Assembly (NCBI GenBank): GCA_003224075.1
Contig: QHYF01000028.1
Location: forward strand, 1-21,779
Origin: Acidobacteriota bacterium
GTDB taxonomy: Bacteria > Acidobacteriota > Terriglobia > Acidiferrales > UBA7541
Direction of reading: 5' to 3'
DNA length: 21,779 nucleotides
Shown: positions 1 to 7,540 of the stretch, one piece after another
Layout: the number at the start of each line of letters is the position of its first letter
Position numbering within the stretch: position 1 is the stretch's first letter
The notes under the pieces: generated by a model
The model's database searches: none
What the model was told of the DNA's origin: nothing
The model's input: only the letters and a program-made list of their open reading frames with translations
Position numbers and translations under genes: made by a program

Positions 1-518
1 CGCAGGGCGATGTTGTAAACGGTCTCGCCGCGGTGGACGGCTTCGGAAATCATAAGCTGTTCGTATTCCGTCCAAGCGAATTGGGCGGGCAATGGCGAGG
101 ACGGCGGCACAGGCTGCAGTGGAGCTGCGGGCTCCTGCAGCAACTTTCGAATCTTTGCGCGGAGCGCGTCGACCGCGGGAGGTTCCGCTTTCCGCTGATA
201 AGCTCCCAGCATGAGCCCAAAACCATCGGCGGCGAAGAGCACGACTTCAGCAAAAGCGGCGCCACGAGTCTGCGCAATCTGCAGTGTGAGCACGTCCTCG
301 AGTTCGTGGGCGAGCTCACTTAGTTTGTGAAATCCACAGGCGGCGGAATCCCCTTTCAGAGTATGGACGGCGCGGCGAATGCGGCGGATGATTTCCTCGC
401 CCGCGGGGCGCACCTCGAGTTCTAGCCCCGCTTCATTGAGCGATTGAAGAAGTTCGCCCGCGCTCTCGAAGAAGAGAGCGCGCAATTCGCTGCTGCGGTC
501 TTCGGGAGGACGACTCAC
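1..518 (-). CDS. cheA: CheA-type chemotaxis histidine kinase, N-terminal Hpt part (runs off the left edge)
   Basis: Only the first 172 codons are in the window. The start is GTG at 518-516, which overlaps the TGA stop of the upstream cheR as GTGA, with GAGGT six bases before it. The visible part is an Hpt (P1) domain: an acidic N-terminal helix (FFESAGELLQSLNEA) and then AVHTLKGDSAACGF with the phosphoacceptor His at residue 52. A Pro/Ala-rich linker begins near residue 135, followed by a segment ending in WTEYEQLMISEAVHRGE. In the CheA family this domain receives phosphate from the kinase core and passes it to receivers. It is the last visible gene of the minus-strand operon MCP-cheW-cheR-cheA. 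The kinase core is outside the window, so CheA is inferred from the Hpt motif and the neighbours. Confidence 0.88.
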   Translation of the reverse strand, partial: MSRPPEDRSSELRALFFESAGELLQSLNEAGLELEVRPAGEEIIRRIRRAVHTLKGDSAACGFHKLSELAHELEDVLTLQIAQTRGAAFAEVVLFAADGFGLMLGAYQRKAEPPAVDALRAKIRKLLQEPAAPLQPVPPSSPLPAQFAWTEYEQLMISEAVHRGETVYNIAL

Positions 519-1420
519 GAGGTGACCTCGATGCGCTGGTACGCGGTGCCGTTGTTCTCGTGCACCATGCGGAACTTCTGCGTCAAGCCAAACAGGCTTT
601 CCGCATGCCCGACGAAGAGGAACCCGGCGGGATTCAAACAGTGCCAGAACTTTTCAATCAGGCGCTTCTGCTCGGCTTCGTCAAAATAGATCATGACGTT
701 GCGGCAGAGAATAATGTCGTTGCGGCGAGGCAAGAACTCGGTCTTGAGGTTGTGAAAGTCGAACTGCACGAGTTCTTTGAGGGATGGCTTGACCGCATAC
801 TTGCCAGCAGACTTTTCGAAATAGCGAAGGCGGCAAGTGTAATCGACGGGCTCCATCTGCTGCTCGGTGTAGAGGCCTTCCTGGCCGACGCGGAGGCTGG
901 CATAGCTGATGTCGGAGGCGACGATCTCGACTTTCCAGGGCGGAGGGATGAGCGGCTTCGGCGAAGGCATCTCGAAGGGAAGCGGATTGCGCAGGTAATA
1001 GTAAGCGAGCGCGTCGCAAATCAAAATGGCGACCGTGTAGGGCTCTTGACCGGAGGAGCAGCCGGCGCTCCAGATCCGCAGGGTGTAATCGCGGCGTTCC
1101 TGCTTGTGGCGAAGAAGCTCTTCGAGAACGTTTTTTTGCAAGAGTTCGAGCTGGGGGCGATTGCGGAAGAAACTCGTTTCGTTGACGGTCAAGTTTTCAA
1201 GCAGAAGGGCCAATTCGGCGCGCCCATCGCGGCTGGTAAGCAAGCGGTAATAGGCGTAGAAGGAGTCGAGCTGGCAGGCCTTGAGGCGGCGCTGAAGGCG
1301 ATCCTTCAAGAAGTGCGAGCGGCGCTCATCGAAAAACATCCCGCATTCCTGATAGACAAGCGTCTGGAGGAGCTTCAGCTCAGCTTCGGTGAGTTGGATC
1401 TGGGCGGTGATCGTTCCCAT
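515..1420 (-). CDS. cheR: CheR chemoreceptor glutamate methyltransferase
   Basis: 301 residues, the usual CheR length. CheR transfers methyl groups from S-adenosylmethionine to glutamates of MCPs for adaptation. The N-terminal helical domain (TEAELKLLQTLVYQECGMFFDERR) is followed by the methyltransferase domain with the SAM-binding motif IWSAGCSSGQEPYTVAI, the DIS/ASLRVGQEGLYT region, and the conserved LCRNVMIYFDEAEQ and GFLFVGHAESL motifs. The ATG at 1420 is chosen because it begins just before the conserved N-terminal helix. A TTG at 1462 would add 14 residues of no family character. Neither has a strong ribosome-binding site. The stop overlaps the start of cheA (GTGA), so the two are probably translationally coupled. 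It lies 60 bases after cheW in the same operon. Confidence 0.95.
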   Translation of the reverse strand: MGTITAQIQLTEAELKLLQTLVYQECGMFFDERRSHFLKDRLQRRLKACQLDSFYAYYRLLTSRDGRAELALLLENLTVNETSFFRNRPQLELLQKNVLEELLRHKQERRDYTLRIWSAGCSSGQEPYTVAILICDALAYYYLRNPLPFEMPSPKPLIPPPWKVEIVASDISYASLRVGQEGLYTEQQMEPVDYTCRLRYFEKSAGKYAVKPSLKELVQFDFHNLKTEFLPRRNDIILCRNVMIYFDEAEQKRLIEKFWHCLNPAGFLFVGHAESLFGLTQKFRMVHENNGTAYQRIEVTS

Positions 1421-1480
1421 GATGTGTGCGTGCCGCGAACCGCCCGTTGCGCCAGCTTCCAAAGCAAACCGAAAGAAGCG

Positions 1481-1957
1481 TTACTTGGCGGTGGCGACGG
1501 GTTCCGCGGCCTCCTCAAGTCGTTTGAACTCCGGGCGGTGCAGCAGTTTGGAAATGTCCAGCAGGATGATGAGCCGCCCTTTCAGCTTCCCGACGCCAGT
1601 CACGTACGCGGACTCGCCTTCGGCGAAAACGCTGCCCGGAGCCTCGATCTCGGAGGGAGGAATCTTCAGAACTTCCGAAGCGGCGTTTACGATGAGGCCG
1701 ATCAATTTGTTTTCAAGCTCGACGACAAGAATGCGGTTCTTTTTGTCGGGCTGAATCTGGGTCTGGCCGAAACGCTTGCGAAGATCCATGACGGGAATGA
1801 TTTTGCCGCGCAAATTGATCACGCCCTCGATGAGATCGGGAGCGCTGGGGACGGAGGTAATCTCCGGAACGCGGACGATTTCGCGCACGGCACCGATGCG
1901 AACGCCATAAGTTTCATTGCCGATACGGAAGCCGACGACTTGAAGATCCTTTTCCAT
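1481..1957 (-). CDS. cheW: CheW coupling protein
   Basis: 158 residues, a single CheW domain. CheW links MCP tips to CheA in the chemosensory array. Clear family motifs are LQVVGFRIGNETYGVRIGAV, the EIVRVPEIT stretch, the diagnostic GVINLRGKIIPVMDLRKRF, and a C-terminal GRLIILLDISKLL. The start is ATG at 1957, immediately before the conserved first strand. The frame stays open upstream to 2092, but that part overlaps the MCP gene and looks nothing like CheW. A GAGGAA lies about 12 bases before the ATG. The gene begins 16 bases after the MCP stop and is followed by cheR, an ordinary chemotaxis operon order. Confidence 0.95.
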   Translation of the reverse strand: MEKDLQVVGFRIGNETYGVRIGAVREIVRVPEITSVPSAPDLIEGVINLRGKIIPVMDLRKRFGQTQIQPDKKNRILVVELENKLIGLIVNAASEVLKIPPSEIEAPGSVFAEGESAYVTGVGKLKGRLIILLDISKLLHRPEFKRLEEAAEPVATAK

Positions 1958-1973
1958 GGAAGGGTCCCGTTCC

Positions 1974-3986
1974 TCAGGAACGCGCCAGTTCGGCGTATTC
2001 GAGTTCCTGGCCGCGGTCGGGGTGCGCGCCACGGCGCCGGCCGGGCTGGTCCGCGCGGGACGGCCGTGCTTGGTTCGAACGGTCCAGAACAAAGCGGTCC
2101 ATGCTGTCGAGCAAGTTGCGCGAGAGTTTCAACATCTGCTCAGCGGCGGCGGAGAGTTCCGTGGAACTGGAAGCGGATTGCTGCACGAGTTCGCGCATCT
2201 TGTCCATGGCGCGGACGACGGCCTGAGCGCCCGATGCCTGTTCCTCGACGGCGGAATTGATTTCCTGAGTGATTTCGATGAGGCGGCTGGTGGCCTTGGC
2301 AATTTGGGAAGAGCCGACGGACTGTTCGTTGGTTGCGGCGCCGATCTCCTGGGAGAACTTGTAGACTTCGGTGACGACGTTGGAGATTTTGTGAAGAGCG
2401 GAACCAAGGTCGTTGCCGAGGGTGAGGCCTTCCTCGACGATGCGCGTGCTGCGCTCCATGTTTTCAACGGCCTGACGGGCTTCGCGCTGAATGCTCTGAA
2501 TGAGGTCCGCGATTTCCTTCGTGGACTGGGTGGACTTTTCGGCGAGTTTGCGGACTTCATCGGCAACAACGGCAAACCCCAGACCGTGCTCACCCGCGCG
2601 GGCCGCTTCGATGGCGGCGTTCAGCGCGAGCAGGTTGGTCTGTTCGGCAAGGTCATCGATGACTTCAATGATTTTTCCGATGTCATCGGCACGGTGGCCC
2701 AAAATGTTAATGATCTCGGCAGAGGATTGAATGGCCTGATTGGTACGGTTGAGGCCGTCGGTGGCCTTCTCCATGGTCTGGATCCCGGTGACGACTTCCT
2801 CGCGCGAGCGGTTGGCGATGTCGAGCAAGACCTTGGCGGTATCGGCCACCCGCTGAATCGAGGTAACCATCTGGTCTATGGAGGCGGAGGTCTCCGCCAC
2901 GCTGGAGGCCTGTACCTGCGTATTCTTGACCACGTTTTGCACGTTGATGCTCATCTCGTGCATGGTGCTGGTGACTTCTTCAATCGCGGAGGAGGCCTGG
3001 ACGCTGACCTTGGCGGACTCATCGGCAGCGCCAGCGACTTGATTGGAACCGGCAGAGACTTGCCCGGCGGAATCGCGGGTGGTCCGCACGAGCTCCTGCA
3101 AGCCGTGGGACATGCGAAGGAAGGCGTTGCCGAGGGTGTCGCGCCTGGAGCGGGGCACGACTTCGACGGCCAGGTCGCCTTCGGCAACAGACATGGAAAC
3201 GCTGGCCATCTCCTTGAGGTAAGCGACCATGTTGTTGAAGGTGGTGGCGAGAGCGCCAATTTCGTCATTGCGGTGAATATCGATGTTCTGGTCGAGGTCG
3301 CCGGAGTCGCCGATTTCACGGGCGACGGTAATGAGGTGAGTCAAGGGCTCGGAGATGGACTTGGCGGTATAAAAAGCGACGACTGCCCCAAGCGCAAGGG
3401 CGATCAATGTTCCCAGGATCGTGGCAACAGCGCTAAAGGCCGTCGCGCGATTCGCCGAGTTGGTGGAATCTTGCAGGAACTTGGTGATATCCGTGTTGCT
3501 TTGATCGAGAACCACCGAGGATTTCGTGAGCCAAGAAGCGGGGTCTTTCTGAAGATAGAAAATTTGCAGGTCAGAAACGGTGGCGTCACCCGAATCCACC
3601 TGATGGCGCTTGGCGATGAGAGGCTTGGCGAAATTATCAGCCCAACTGGCTTCGGTGCTCTCCACCTGAATGAGAGCGGTGCGGACGGTTTCGTTGGTGG
3701 CCTGAGATTCACCGCGCTTGATGATGTCGGTGATGTCGTTCAGGCCTTTAGTGACTCTATCTTCGTCGCGAGGATCGCCGCTGAGGAGAAAGTTATTCAT
3801 GTTGAGGCGATTCAGCATGATCTGGTAACGCACGGATTCAATCGTGCGGACGCTTTCCAGAGCGGTTCCGGCATTGGTACGGGCCGATTTCTCCATCCAT
3901 CCGGCAAAGAGGTTTACGAAAAATAGAAGCAGCAGAATGCCCAGAATCAGGCCAAATCCTGCGTAAAGTTTTTTACCGATCGTCAT
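1974..3986 (-). CDS. Methyl-accepting chemotaxis protein with CHASE3-like sensor domain
   Basis: 670 residues, inner-membrane chemoreceptor. TM1 is at about residues 8-29 (GFGLILGILLLLFFVNLFAGW), a periplasmic helical domain at 30-182, TM2 at about 186-208, a HAMP domain at 209-262 and a second HAMP-like stretch at 265-312. The cytoplasmic signalling coiled coil has its tip LAEQTNLLALNAAIEAARAG starting at residue 446 and then GFAVVADEVRKLAEKS. The periplasmic part has the CHASE3-like pattern (MNNFLLSGDPRDEDRV). The ligand cannot be told from sequence. The C-terminal tail is Arg/Pro-rich and ends in ELARS, with no NWETF-type CheR-docking pentapeptide. A good Shine-Dalgarno (GGAGGA) lies eight bases before the ATG. 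It is the first chemotaxis gene of the minus-strand operon, 83 bases after the TonB_C gene. Confidence 0.95.
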   Translation of the reverse strand: MTIGKKLYAGFGLILGILLLLFFVNLFAGWMEKSARTNAGTALESVRTIESVRYQIMLNRLNMNNFLLSGDPRDEDRVTKGLNDITDIIKRGESQATNETVRTALIQVESTEASWADNFAKPLIAKRHQVDSGDATVSDLQIFYLQKDPASWLTKSSVVLDQSNTDITKFLQDSTNSANRATAFSAVATILGTLIALALGAVVAFYTAKSISEPLTHLITVAREIGDSGDLDQNIDIHRNDEIGALATTFNNMVAYLKEMASVSMSVAEGDLAVEVVPRSRRDTLGNAFLRMSHGLQELVRTTRDSAGQVSAGSNQVAGAADESAKVSVQASSAIEEVTSTMHEMSINVQNVVKNTQVQASSVAETSASIDQMVTSIQRVADTAKVLLDIANRSREEVVTGIQTMEKATDGLNRTNQAIQSSAEIINILGHRADDIGKIIEVIDDLAEQTNLLALNAAIEAARAGEHGLGFAVVADEVRKLAEKSTQSTKEIADLIQSIQREARQAVENMERSTRIVEEGLTLGNDLGSALHKISNVVTEVYKFSQEIGAATNEQSVGSSQIAKATSRLIEITQEINSAVEEQASGAQAVVRAMDKMRELVQQSASSSTELSAAAEQMLKLSRNLLDSMDRFVLDRSNQARPSRADQPGRRRGAHPDRGQELEYAELARS

Positions 3987-4069
3987 TGCGAGATTCCTCC
4001 GCTCAGCTCAGCAGCGCGACCCGAAACTATCCGCTGCCGCCGAAACATTTGCTATTCCGGCCATTTCTG

Positions 4070-4417
4070 CTAATTCCCGGGGTGGAATTCAAACTCAACA
4101 ATCTGCGTGGTCTCTTCGGAGGCCGGCGCGAACTTCCACTGCTTCACGGCGTCCTGGCAAGCCTGAACGAGCAAAGGATGGCCGCCAGCCACGCGCGTGC
4201 TCTTCACGCGGCCGTCGCGGGTGACGACGACTTCGATCTTGACCTTGCCCCCAACGTTCATACGCCTGGCAAGATCCGGGTACGCGGAAGCAACCTTGGT
4301 CTTGACCTTGCGCCTGGTTTCGTCGGTCGAGCCCGTCTGCGCCAATCCGGAAGCCCCGGAGAAAATGAGCACCGCGGTTGCGGCCAGCGCAAACTTTTTC
4401 CACCTACTCGTTCTCAT
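4070..4417 (-). CDS. Secreted stand-alone TonB C-terminal domain protein
   Basis: 115 residues. A signal peptide covers about residues 1-26 (positively charged MRTSRWKK, then the hydrophobic FALAATAVLIFSGASGLAQ). The rest is a TonB_C-type fold: GGKVKIEVVVTRDGRVKSTRV, a helix AVKQWKFAPA, and a final strand IVEFEF. Canonical TonB has a membrane anchor and a Pro-rich spacer; this one has neither, so coupling to an outer-membrane receptor is not implied. It could be a periplasmic binding module, for example a peptidoglycan or partner-protein binder. The ATG at 4417 is chosen because it starts the signal peptide and has GGAGG ten bases upstream; an alternative at 4471 lies upstream of a good signal peptide. 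A sigma-54-like promoter lies just before it, and the MCP operon follows 83 bases downstream, possibly in the same transcript. Confidence 0.85.
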   Translation of the reverse strand: MRTSRWKKFALAATAVLIFSGASGLAQTGSTDETRRKVKTKVASAYPDLARRMNVGGKVKIEVVVTRDGRVKSTRVAGGHPLLVQACQDAVKQWKFAPASEETTQIVEFEFHPGN

Positions 4418-4461
4418 CGACACTATCCCTCCAAGGATCGGGAGATGCCCCGTGAATGGGA

Positions 4462-4478
4462 GGCACGTCAAATGCCAA
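4462..4478 (-). promoter_or_regulatory. Candidate sigma-54 (-24/-12) promoter for the TonB_C gene
   Basis: The minus strand reads TTGGCATTTGACGTGCC, with GG at 4476-4475 and GC at 4464-4463, exactly ten bases apart as in sigma-54 promoters (TGGCAC-N5-TTGC). The predicted start of transcription is near 4452, leaving a leader of about 35 bases that includes the ribosome-binding site. The same pattern, YTGGC-N6-CGTGC, recurs at 9117 and 11879. Two dyads lie 150-240 bases upstream. Transcription has not been shown. Confidence 0.7.
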
Positions 4479-4596
4479 GGCGGCGAGGCCTACCAATTAG
4501 CGGATTAGAAGCGCCCGCAGCGTGGCAAGTATCAGAGAAGGTGCGGGTTATGGAGGACTTGAGAGAGGAGAGTACGCAAGCTTTGGCGTGCCAATT

Positions 4597-4603
4597 GTCT
4601 CAG
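4597..4603. promoter_or_regulatory. Half-site of the GTCTCAG/CTGAGAC dyad
   Basis: GTCTCAG matches the left arm of the dyad exactly; the right arm (TGGGCAG region) does not match. It is the copy closest to the minus-strand -24/-12 element. On its own it would not be meaningful. Confidence 0.35.
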
Positions 4604-4627
4604 TGGGCAGGGAGTCGAAGGGCCAAG

Positions 4628-4642
4628 GTCTCAGGCTGAGAC
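4628..4642. promoter_or_regulatory. Perfect 15-bp dyad, probable enhancer site of the NtrC-type regulator
   Basis: GTCTCAGGCTGAGAC has two perfect 7-bp inverted arms around a central G. It lies about 150 bases upstream of the minus-strand -24 element, a normal distance for an NtrC-family enhancer. It is the best copy of a motif found upstream of three sigma-54-like promoters in this window. Binding by the regulator encoded at 7537-8955 is inferred from proximity and class. Confidence 0.7.
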
Positions 4643-4705
4643 GCAACGAGAAAGAGGAGCTGGGTCGCTGTAGGCGATTTCGCCACATAGTACGGAGCGG
4701 TGGTT

Positions 4706-4720
4706 GACTCAGATTGAGAC
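4706..4720. promoter_or_regulatory. Dyad copy, probable enhancer site
   Basis: GACTCAGATTGAGAC matches the dyad consensus GTYTCAGNNTGAGAC with one difference (A for T at position 2). Its centre is 78 bp from that of the perfect copy. A second, poorer copy follows at 4749. Confidence 0.6.
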
Positions 4721-4748
4721 TCCCCGGTAGCGTTGAGGGAAAGGGCGG

Positions 4749-4763
4749 CTCGCAGCATGAGAC
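4749..4763. promoter_or_regulatory. Degenerate dyad copy
   Basis: CTCGCAGCATGAGAC keeps the complete right half TGAGAC and the CAG of the left half. It is 43 bp, about four helical turns, from the centre of the preceding copy. It is weak alone and is listed because of the cluster. Confidence 0.4.
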
Positions 4764-4856
4764 GCGCCTTTGCCCCACTCGTCAATGCGCAGAGCAAAAA
4801 CGAAATTGTCGCGTAGTCTCCGGCCCCGGCGCCGAAAGGCGGATACGTACTCAGCA

Positions 4857-7145
4857 ATGCCGAAGCACGCTGAAGAATTAATGGAGCTGGCCGTTGAAGC
4901 CGCACAGTCGCGACACTTGCCGGAATTTCTGGAACAGTTTGCGCGGCGCGCGGCGCGGATGCTGGATGCCGTGTGGGGCGGGGTTGCCGTTTACCGCGGG
5001 CGCGAAACGGAACTCTACTCGATGGCCGGAAGCAGCGATCCCACATTTCAGGGCGGGACGGACTGGCTGATCTCGCGGGCCCTGGAATGTCCGAACAACG
5101 TTGAGTCTCGCGCAATCCCCAAGGAAATCGCGGCGGCCTTGCAATTCTCCGGCGATCCGGGAACGGCTGTGTTCGTGCGGATCGCGGCCAGCGACAATGA
5201 AAGGCTGGGAACGCTCTGCCTATTCCGCAGACGAAAGAGTTTGAGCGCGGATGAAAAGCGATTGCTGCACGCGCTGGCGAGTCATGCGGCGCTTTCACTG
5301 GAGAATTTCAGGCGATTTTCGCAACTGGAGAGGTCCAAGCGGCAGTGGGTGGAAGACATCGACGCGATCAGTGACTATATCGTGGTGCACGATCGCGCGT
5401 GGAACATCGTTCGAACGAACCGCTCGCTGGCGTCGCATCTGGGCGTTCCGCCGGTGGCCCTGGTCGGGAAGGCGATGAGCAGCTTGCGGCAGATCGCGGA
5501 AACGGGAAGCGATCTGGCGTGCCCGTTCTGCCAAGACACGCAGCGTACTAGAGAAGAGTACGTGGCGGCGTCGGCCGAGCGCATATTCCTGGTATCGACT
5601 TCGCGCACGCCGGGCATCTCTGACGACGACACACGCACCATTCACGTGCTGAAGGACATTACCGACCGGCGAGAAGCGGAAAGGCGCTACCGCGAGCTGT
5701 TTGACAGCATCCAGGAGGGATTATTTTTCGCCACGCCCGAGGGCAGATTCCTGGATGTCAACGACGCGATGGTGCGCATGCTGGGCTACGGTTCGCGGGA
5801 AGAATTGTTGCGAGCGGACGTGAGCCCGCACCTCTATCCCGCGCCTGAAGCGCGCGAGAAATTCCTGCGCGCGCTATCGGAAAGAGGAGTCTTGCGAAAT
5901 TACGAAGAGACGCTGCGTCGAAAGGACGGAACGCTGCTGCATACGCTGCAAAATATTACGGCCGTGCGCGATGCCCGCGGCCACATTGCGCAGGTGCGCG
6001 GGCTGATGCTGGACGTGACCGAGCAGAAGACGTTTCAATCGCAACTGCAGCGGGAACGGGACTTCAATCAGAAGATCCTGAATACCACGCAGAGCATGAT
6101 CCTGGTGCTCGATACGGCGGGGCTCATCAGCTACGCGAACCGGCGCTGCTATGAAGCGGGCTACCAGGAAAGCGAATTGATCGGACACCGGCTGGTGGAT
6201 TGGGTAGAGGGTTCACATCGGGAAGATTTTGATGCCGCGCTGGAAACCACGGCGAACGGGCACCAAGTCGAGAACCTGGAGCTGCGGGTGCGGCGGAGCG
6301 ACGGCTCGATGGGACATTTTTCGATCAGCCTAAGCCCGATGCGAGACGAGCAGAATACGGTGAACAGCGTCGTCGTGGTGATGACGGACATCACGGACGC
6401 AGCGTTGCTGCAAGCAAAGCTGGCACACAGCGAGAAGATGGCCACTATCGGGCGGCTGGTCTCCGGGGTGGCGCATGAAGTCAACAATCCGCTGGCAGCC
6501 ATTCTGGGATTCACGGATCTCTTGCTCGAAAATCCGGAAGTGCCCGGGTCGGCTCGAGAAGATTTGCAGATCATTTTGCAAGAGACGCAGCGAACGAAGG
6601 ATATCGTACAAGATTTGCTGAGTTTTGCGCGGCAGCGGCCGGTGCAGCGAGAACTGGTGAGGGTGAACAGCGTCCTACGGCAAACCATCAAGCTGCGCGG
6701 ATATGATTTTGCCAGCCATGGAGTCGAGGTGGTCGAAGAGTTTGAAGAAACGCTGGCGCCCGCATTAGGAGACTCGCAGCAGCTTCAGCAAGTGTTTCTG
6801 AACATTCTCAACAATGCGTACGATGCGGTGCAGGAAGCGGGCCAGCGCGGCAAAATCAAGATTCAGACGCGCCGGAACGCAGAGATGATCGAAGTGGCGA
6901 TCAGCGACAACGGCACGGGGATTGCCGATCCTCAGCGCATTTTTGATCCGTTTTATACGACGAAGCAAGTGGGCAAAGGCACGGGGCTGGGGCTGAGCAT
7001 TTGCTACGGCATCGTGCGCGCGCATGGCGGGGAAATTCAATGCTGGAACAATGAAGCTGGAGCCGGAAGCACGTTTGTTGTGCGAATTCCCGTGGCTACC
7101 GAGTCCGCTCTCGCGGTAGCGGCGGCGAAAGAGGCGGGCCGATGA
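4857..7145 (+). CDS. Soluble sensor histidine kinase, GAF-PAS-PAS-PAS-HisKA-HATPase (NtrB type)
   Basis: 762 residues with no membrane segment, so a cytoplasmic sensor. Order: GAF-like domain about 10-155 (ending HALASHAALSLENF), PAS1 about 165-275, PAS2 about 280-395 (SIQEGLFFATPEGRFLDVND), PAS3 about 405-520 and then HisKA with the phosphoacceptor His540 in VAHEVNNPLAAILGF. The ATPase has its N-box NILNNAYDAV from 649, G1 DNGTGI from 684, DPFYTTK, and G2 GTGLGL at 708-713; all catalytic motifs are intact. PAS1 contains a CPFC pair (Cys222, Cys225), a possible redox or metal site. The ATG at 4857 is chosen; an in-frame ATG at 4785 would add a very basic 24-residue extension, and neither has a clear ribosome-binding site. 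The stop overlaps the next gene (ATGA). It most likely phosphorylates the receiver and/or the NtrC-type regulator that follow. Confidence 0.93.
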   Translation: MPKHAEELMELAVEAAQSRHLPEFLEQFARRAARMLDAVWGGVAVYRGRETELYSMAGSSDPTFQGGTDWLISRALECPNNVESRAIPKEIAAALQFSGDPGTAVFVRIAASDNERLGTLCLFRRRKSLSADEKRLLHALASHAALSLENFRRFSQLERSKRQWVEDIDAISDYIVVHDRAWNIVRTNRSLASHLGVPPVALVGKAMSSLRQIAETGSDLACPFCQDTQRTREEYVAASAERIFLVSTSRTPGISDDDTRTIHVLKDITDRREAERRYRELFDSIQEGLFFATPEGRFLDVNDAMVRMLGYGSREELLRADVSPHLYPAPEAREKFLRALSERGVLRNYEETLRRKDGTLLHTLQNITAVRDARGHIAQVRGLMLDVTEQKTFQSQLQRERDFNQKILNTTQSMILVLDTAGLISYANRRCYEAGYQESELIGHRLVDWVEGSHREDFDAALETTANGHQVENLELRVRRSDGSMGHFSISLSPMRDEQNTVNSVVVVMTDITDAALLQAKLAHSEKMATIGRLVSGVAHEVNNPLAAILGFTDLLLENPEVPGSAREDLQIILQETQRTKDIVQDLLSFARQRPVQRELVRVNSVLRQTIKLRGYDFASHGVEVVEEFEETLAPALGDSQQLQQVFLNILNNAYDAVQEAGQRGKIKIQTRRNAEMIEVAISDNGTGIADPQRIFDPFYTTKQVGKGTGLGLSICYGIVRAHGGEIQCWNNEAGAGSTFVVRIPVATESALAVAAAKEAGR

Positions 7146-7540
7146 GCGCGCCAGCAGCGCTGTGGACTGGAGAGCCGATTCTGCTCATCGAAGATGAGCC
7201 GTCGGTCATCGCCTTTCTGCGGGCCGCGCTGGAGCGCAAAGGATACGCGGTGGTGAATGCCTCGTCGGGCGCGGAAGGATTGCAGCGGCTTTCGAACGGG
7301 CGGTACGCCGGGGTAATTTCCGACATTCGAATGCCCGGAGCCGTGAATGGGGCGGAGGTGCACGCGTGGATCCAAAAAAACCGCCCCGAATTGAGGGCAC
7401 GGATCATTCTCATCAGCGGGGACACGGCGAATAGTGAGACGCAGGCGTTCCTGGCCCAAAGCGGGACACCTTGTATCGAGAAGCCTTTTCGGGTGCAACA
7501 GTTAATATCGATTGTGGAGAAAACTTTCGGCAAACCATGA
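7142..7540 (+). CDS. Single-domain response regulator between the kinase and the NtrC-type regulator
   Basis: 132 residues, one receiver domain and no output domain. The acidic pocket is LLIEDEPS, the phosphoacceptor is Asp61 in ISDIRMPG, the Ser is in LISGD and the Lys is in IEKPF, so it should be phosphorylatable. It starts with an ATG overlapping the kinase stop (ATGA) and its own stop overlaps the next start (ATGA), so all three are almost certainly produced together. A free receiver beside an NtrB/NtrC-like pair may be a phosphate sink, a competitor, or act on a separate protein partner. The target cannot be told from sequence. Confidence 0.92.
   Translation: MSAPAALWTGEPILLIEDEPSVIAFLRAALERKGYAVVNASSGAEGLQRLSNGRYAGVISDIRMPGAVNGAEVHAWIQKNRPELRARIILISGDTANSETQAFLAQSGTPCIEKPFRVQQLISIVEKTFGKP

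Larger units (their letters stand above)
4418..4856. other. Divergent intergenic region with regulatory sites
   Basis: No convincing gene is present in these 439 bases between the TonB_C gene (leftward) and the kinase gene (rightward). The left part holds a minus-strand -24/-12 element at 4462-4478. The middle and right part hold a cluster of GTCTCAG/CTGAGAC dyads between 4597 and 4763. For the kinase direction I see only a TTGACT at 4704 with no good -10 partner, so its promoter is not identified. Open frames crossing the region have no family character. Confidence 0.7.

Noticed and set aside
1974..2090. NWETF-like CheR-docking pentapeptide at the C-terminus of the first MCP.
   Set aside because: The tail ends in YAELARS and has no Trp/Phe-containing pentapeptide.
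1956..3926. Long open frame on the plus strand, 656 codons, opposite the MCP gene.
   Set aside because: It is antisense to a clear MCP, is Gly/Asp-rich with no family character, and reflects codon bias in GC-rich DNA. The same holds for the long plus-strand frame at 560-2260 opposite cheR and cheW.
4583..4599. TTGGCGTGCCAATTGTC as a plus-strand sigma-54 promoter for the kinase gene.
   Set aside because: The GG is correctly spaced but the essential GC at -12 is GT, and the dyads would lie downstream of it.
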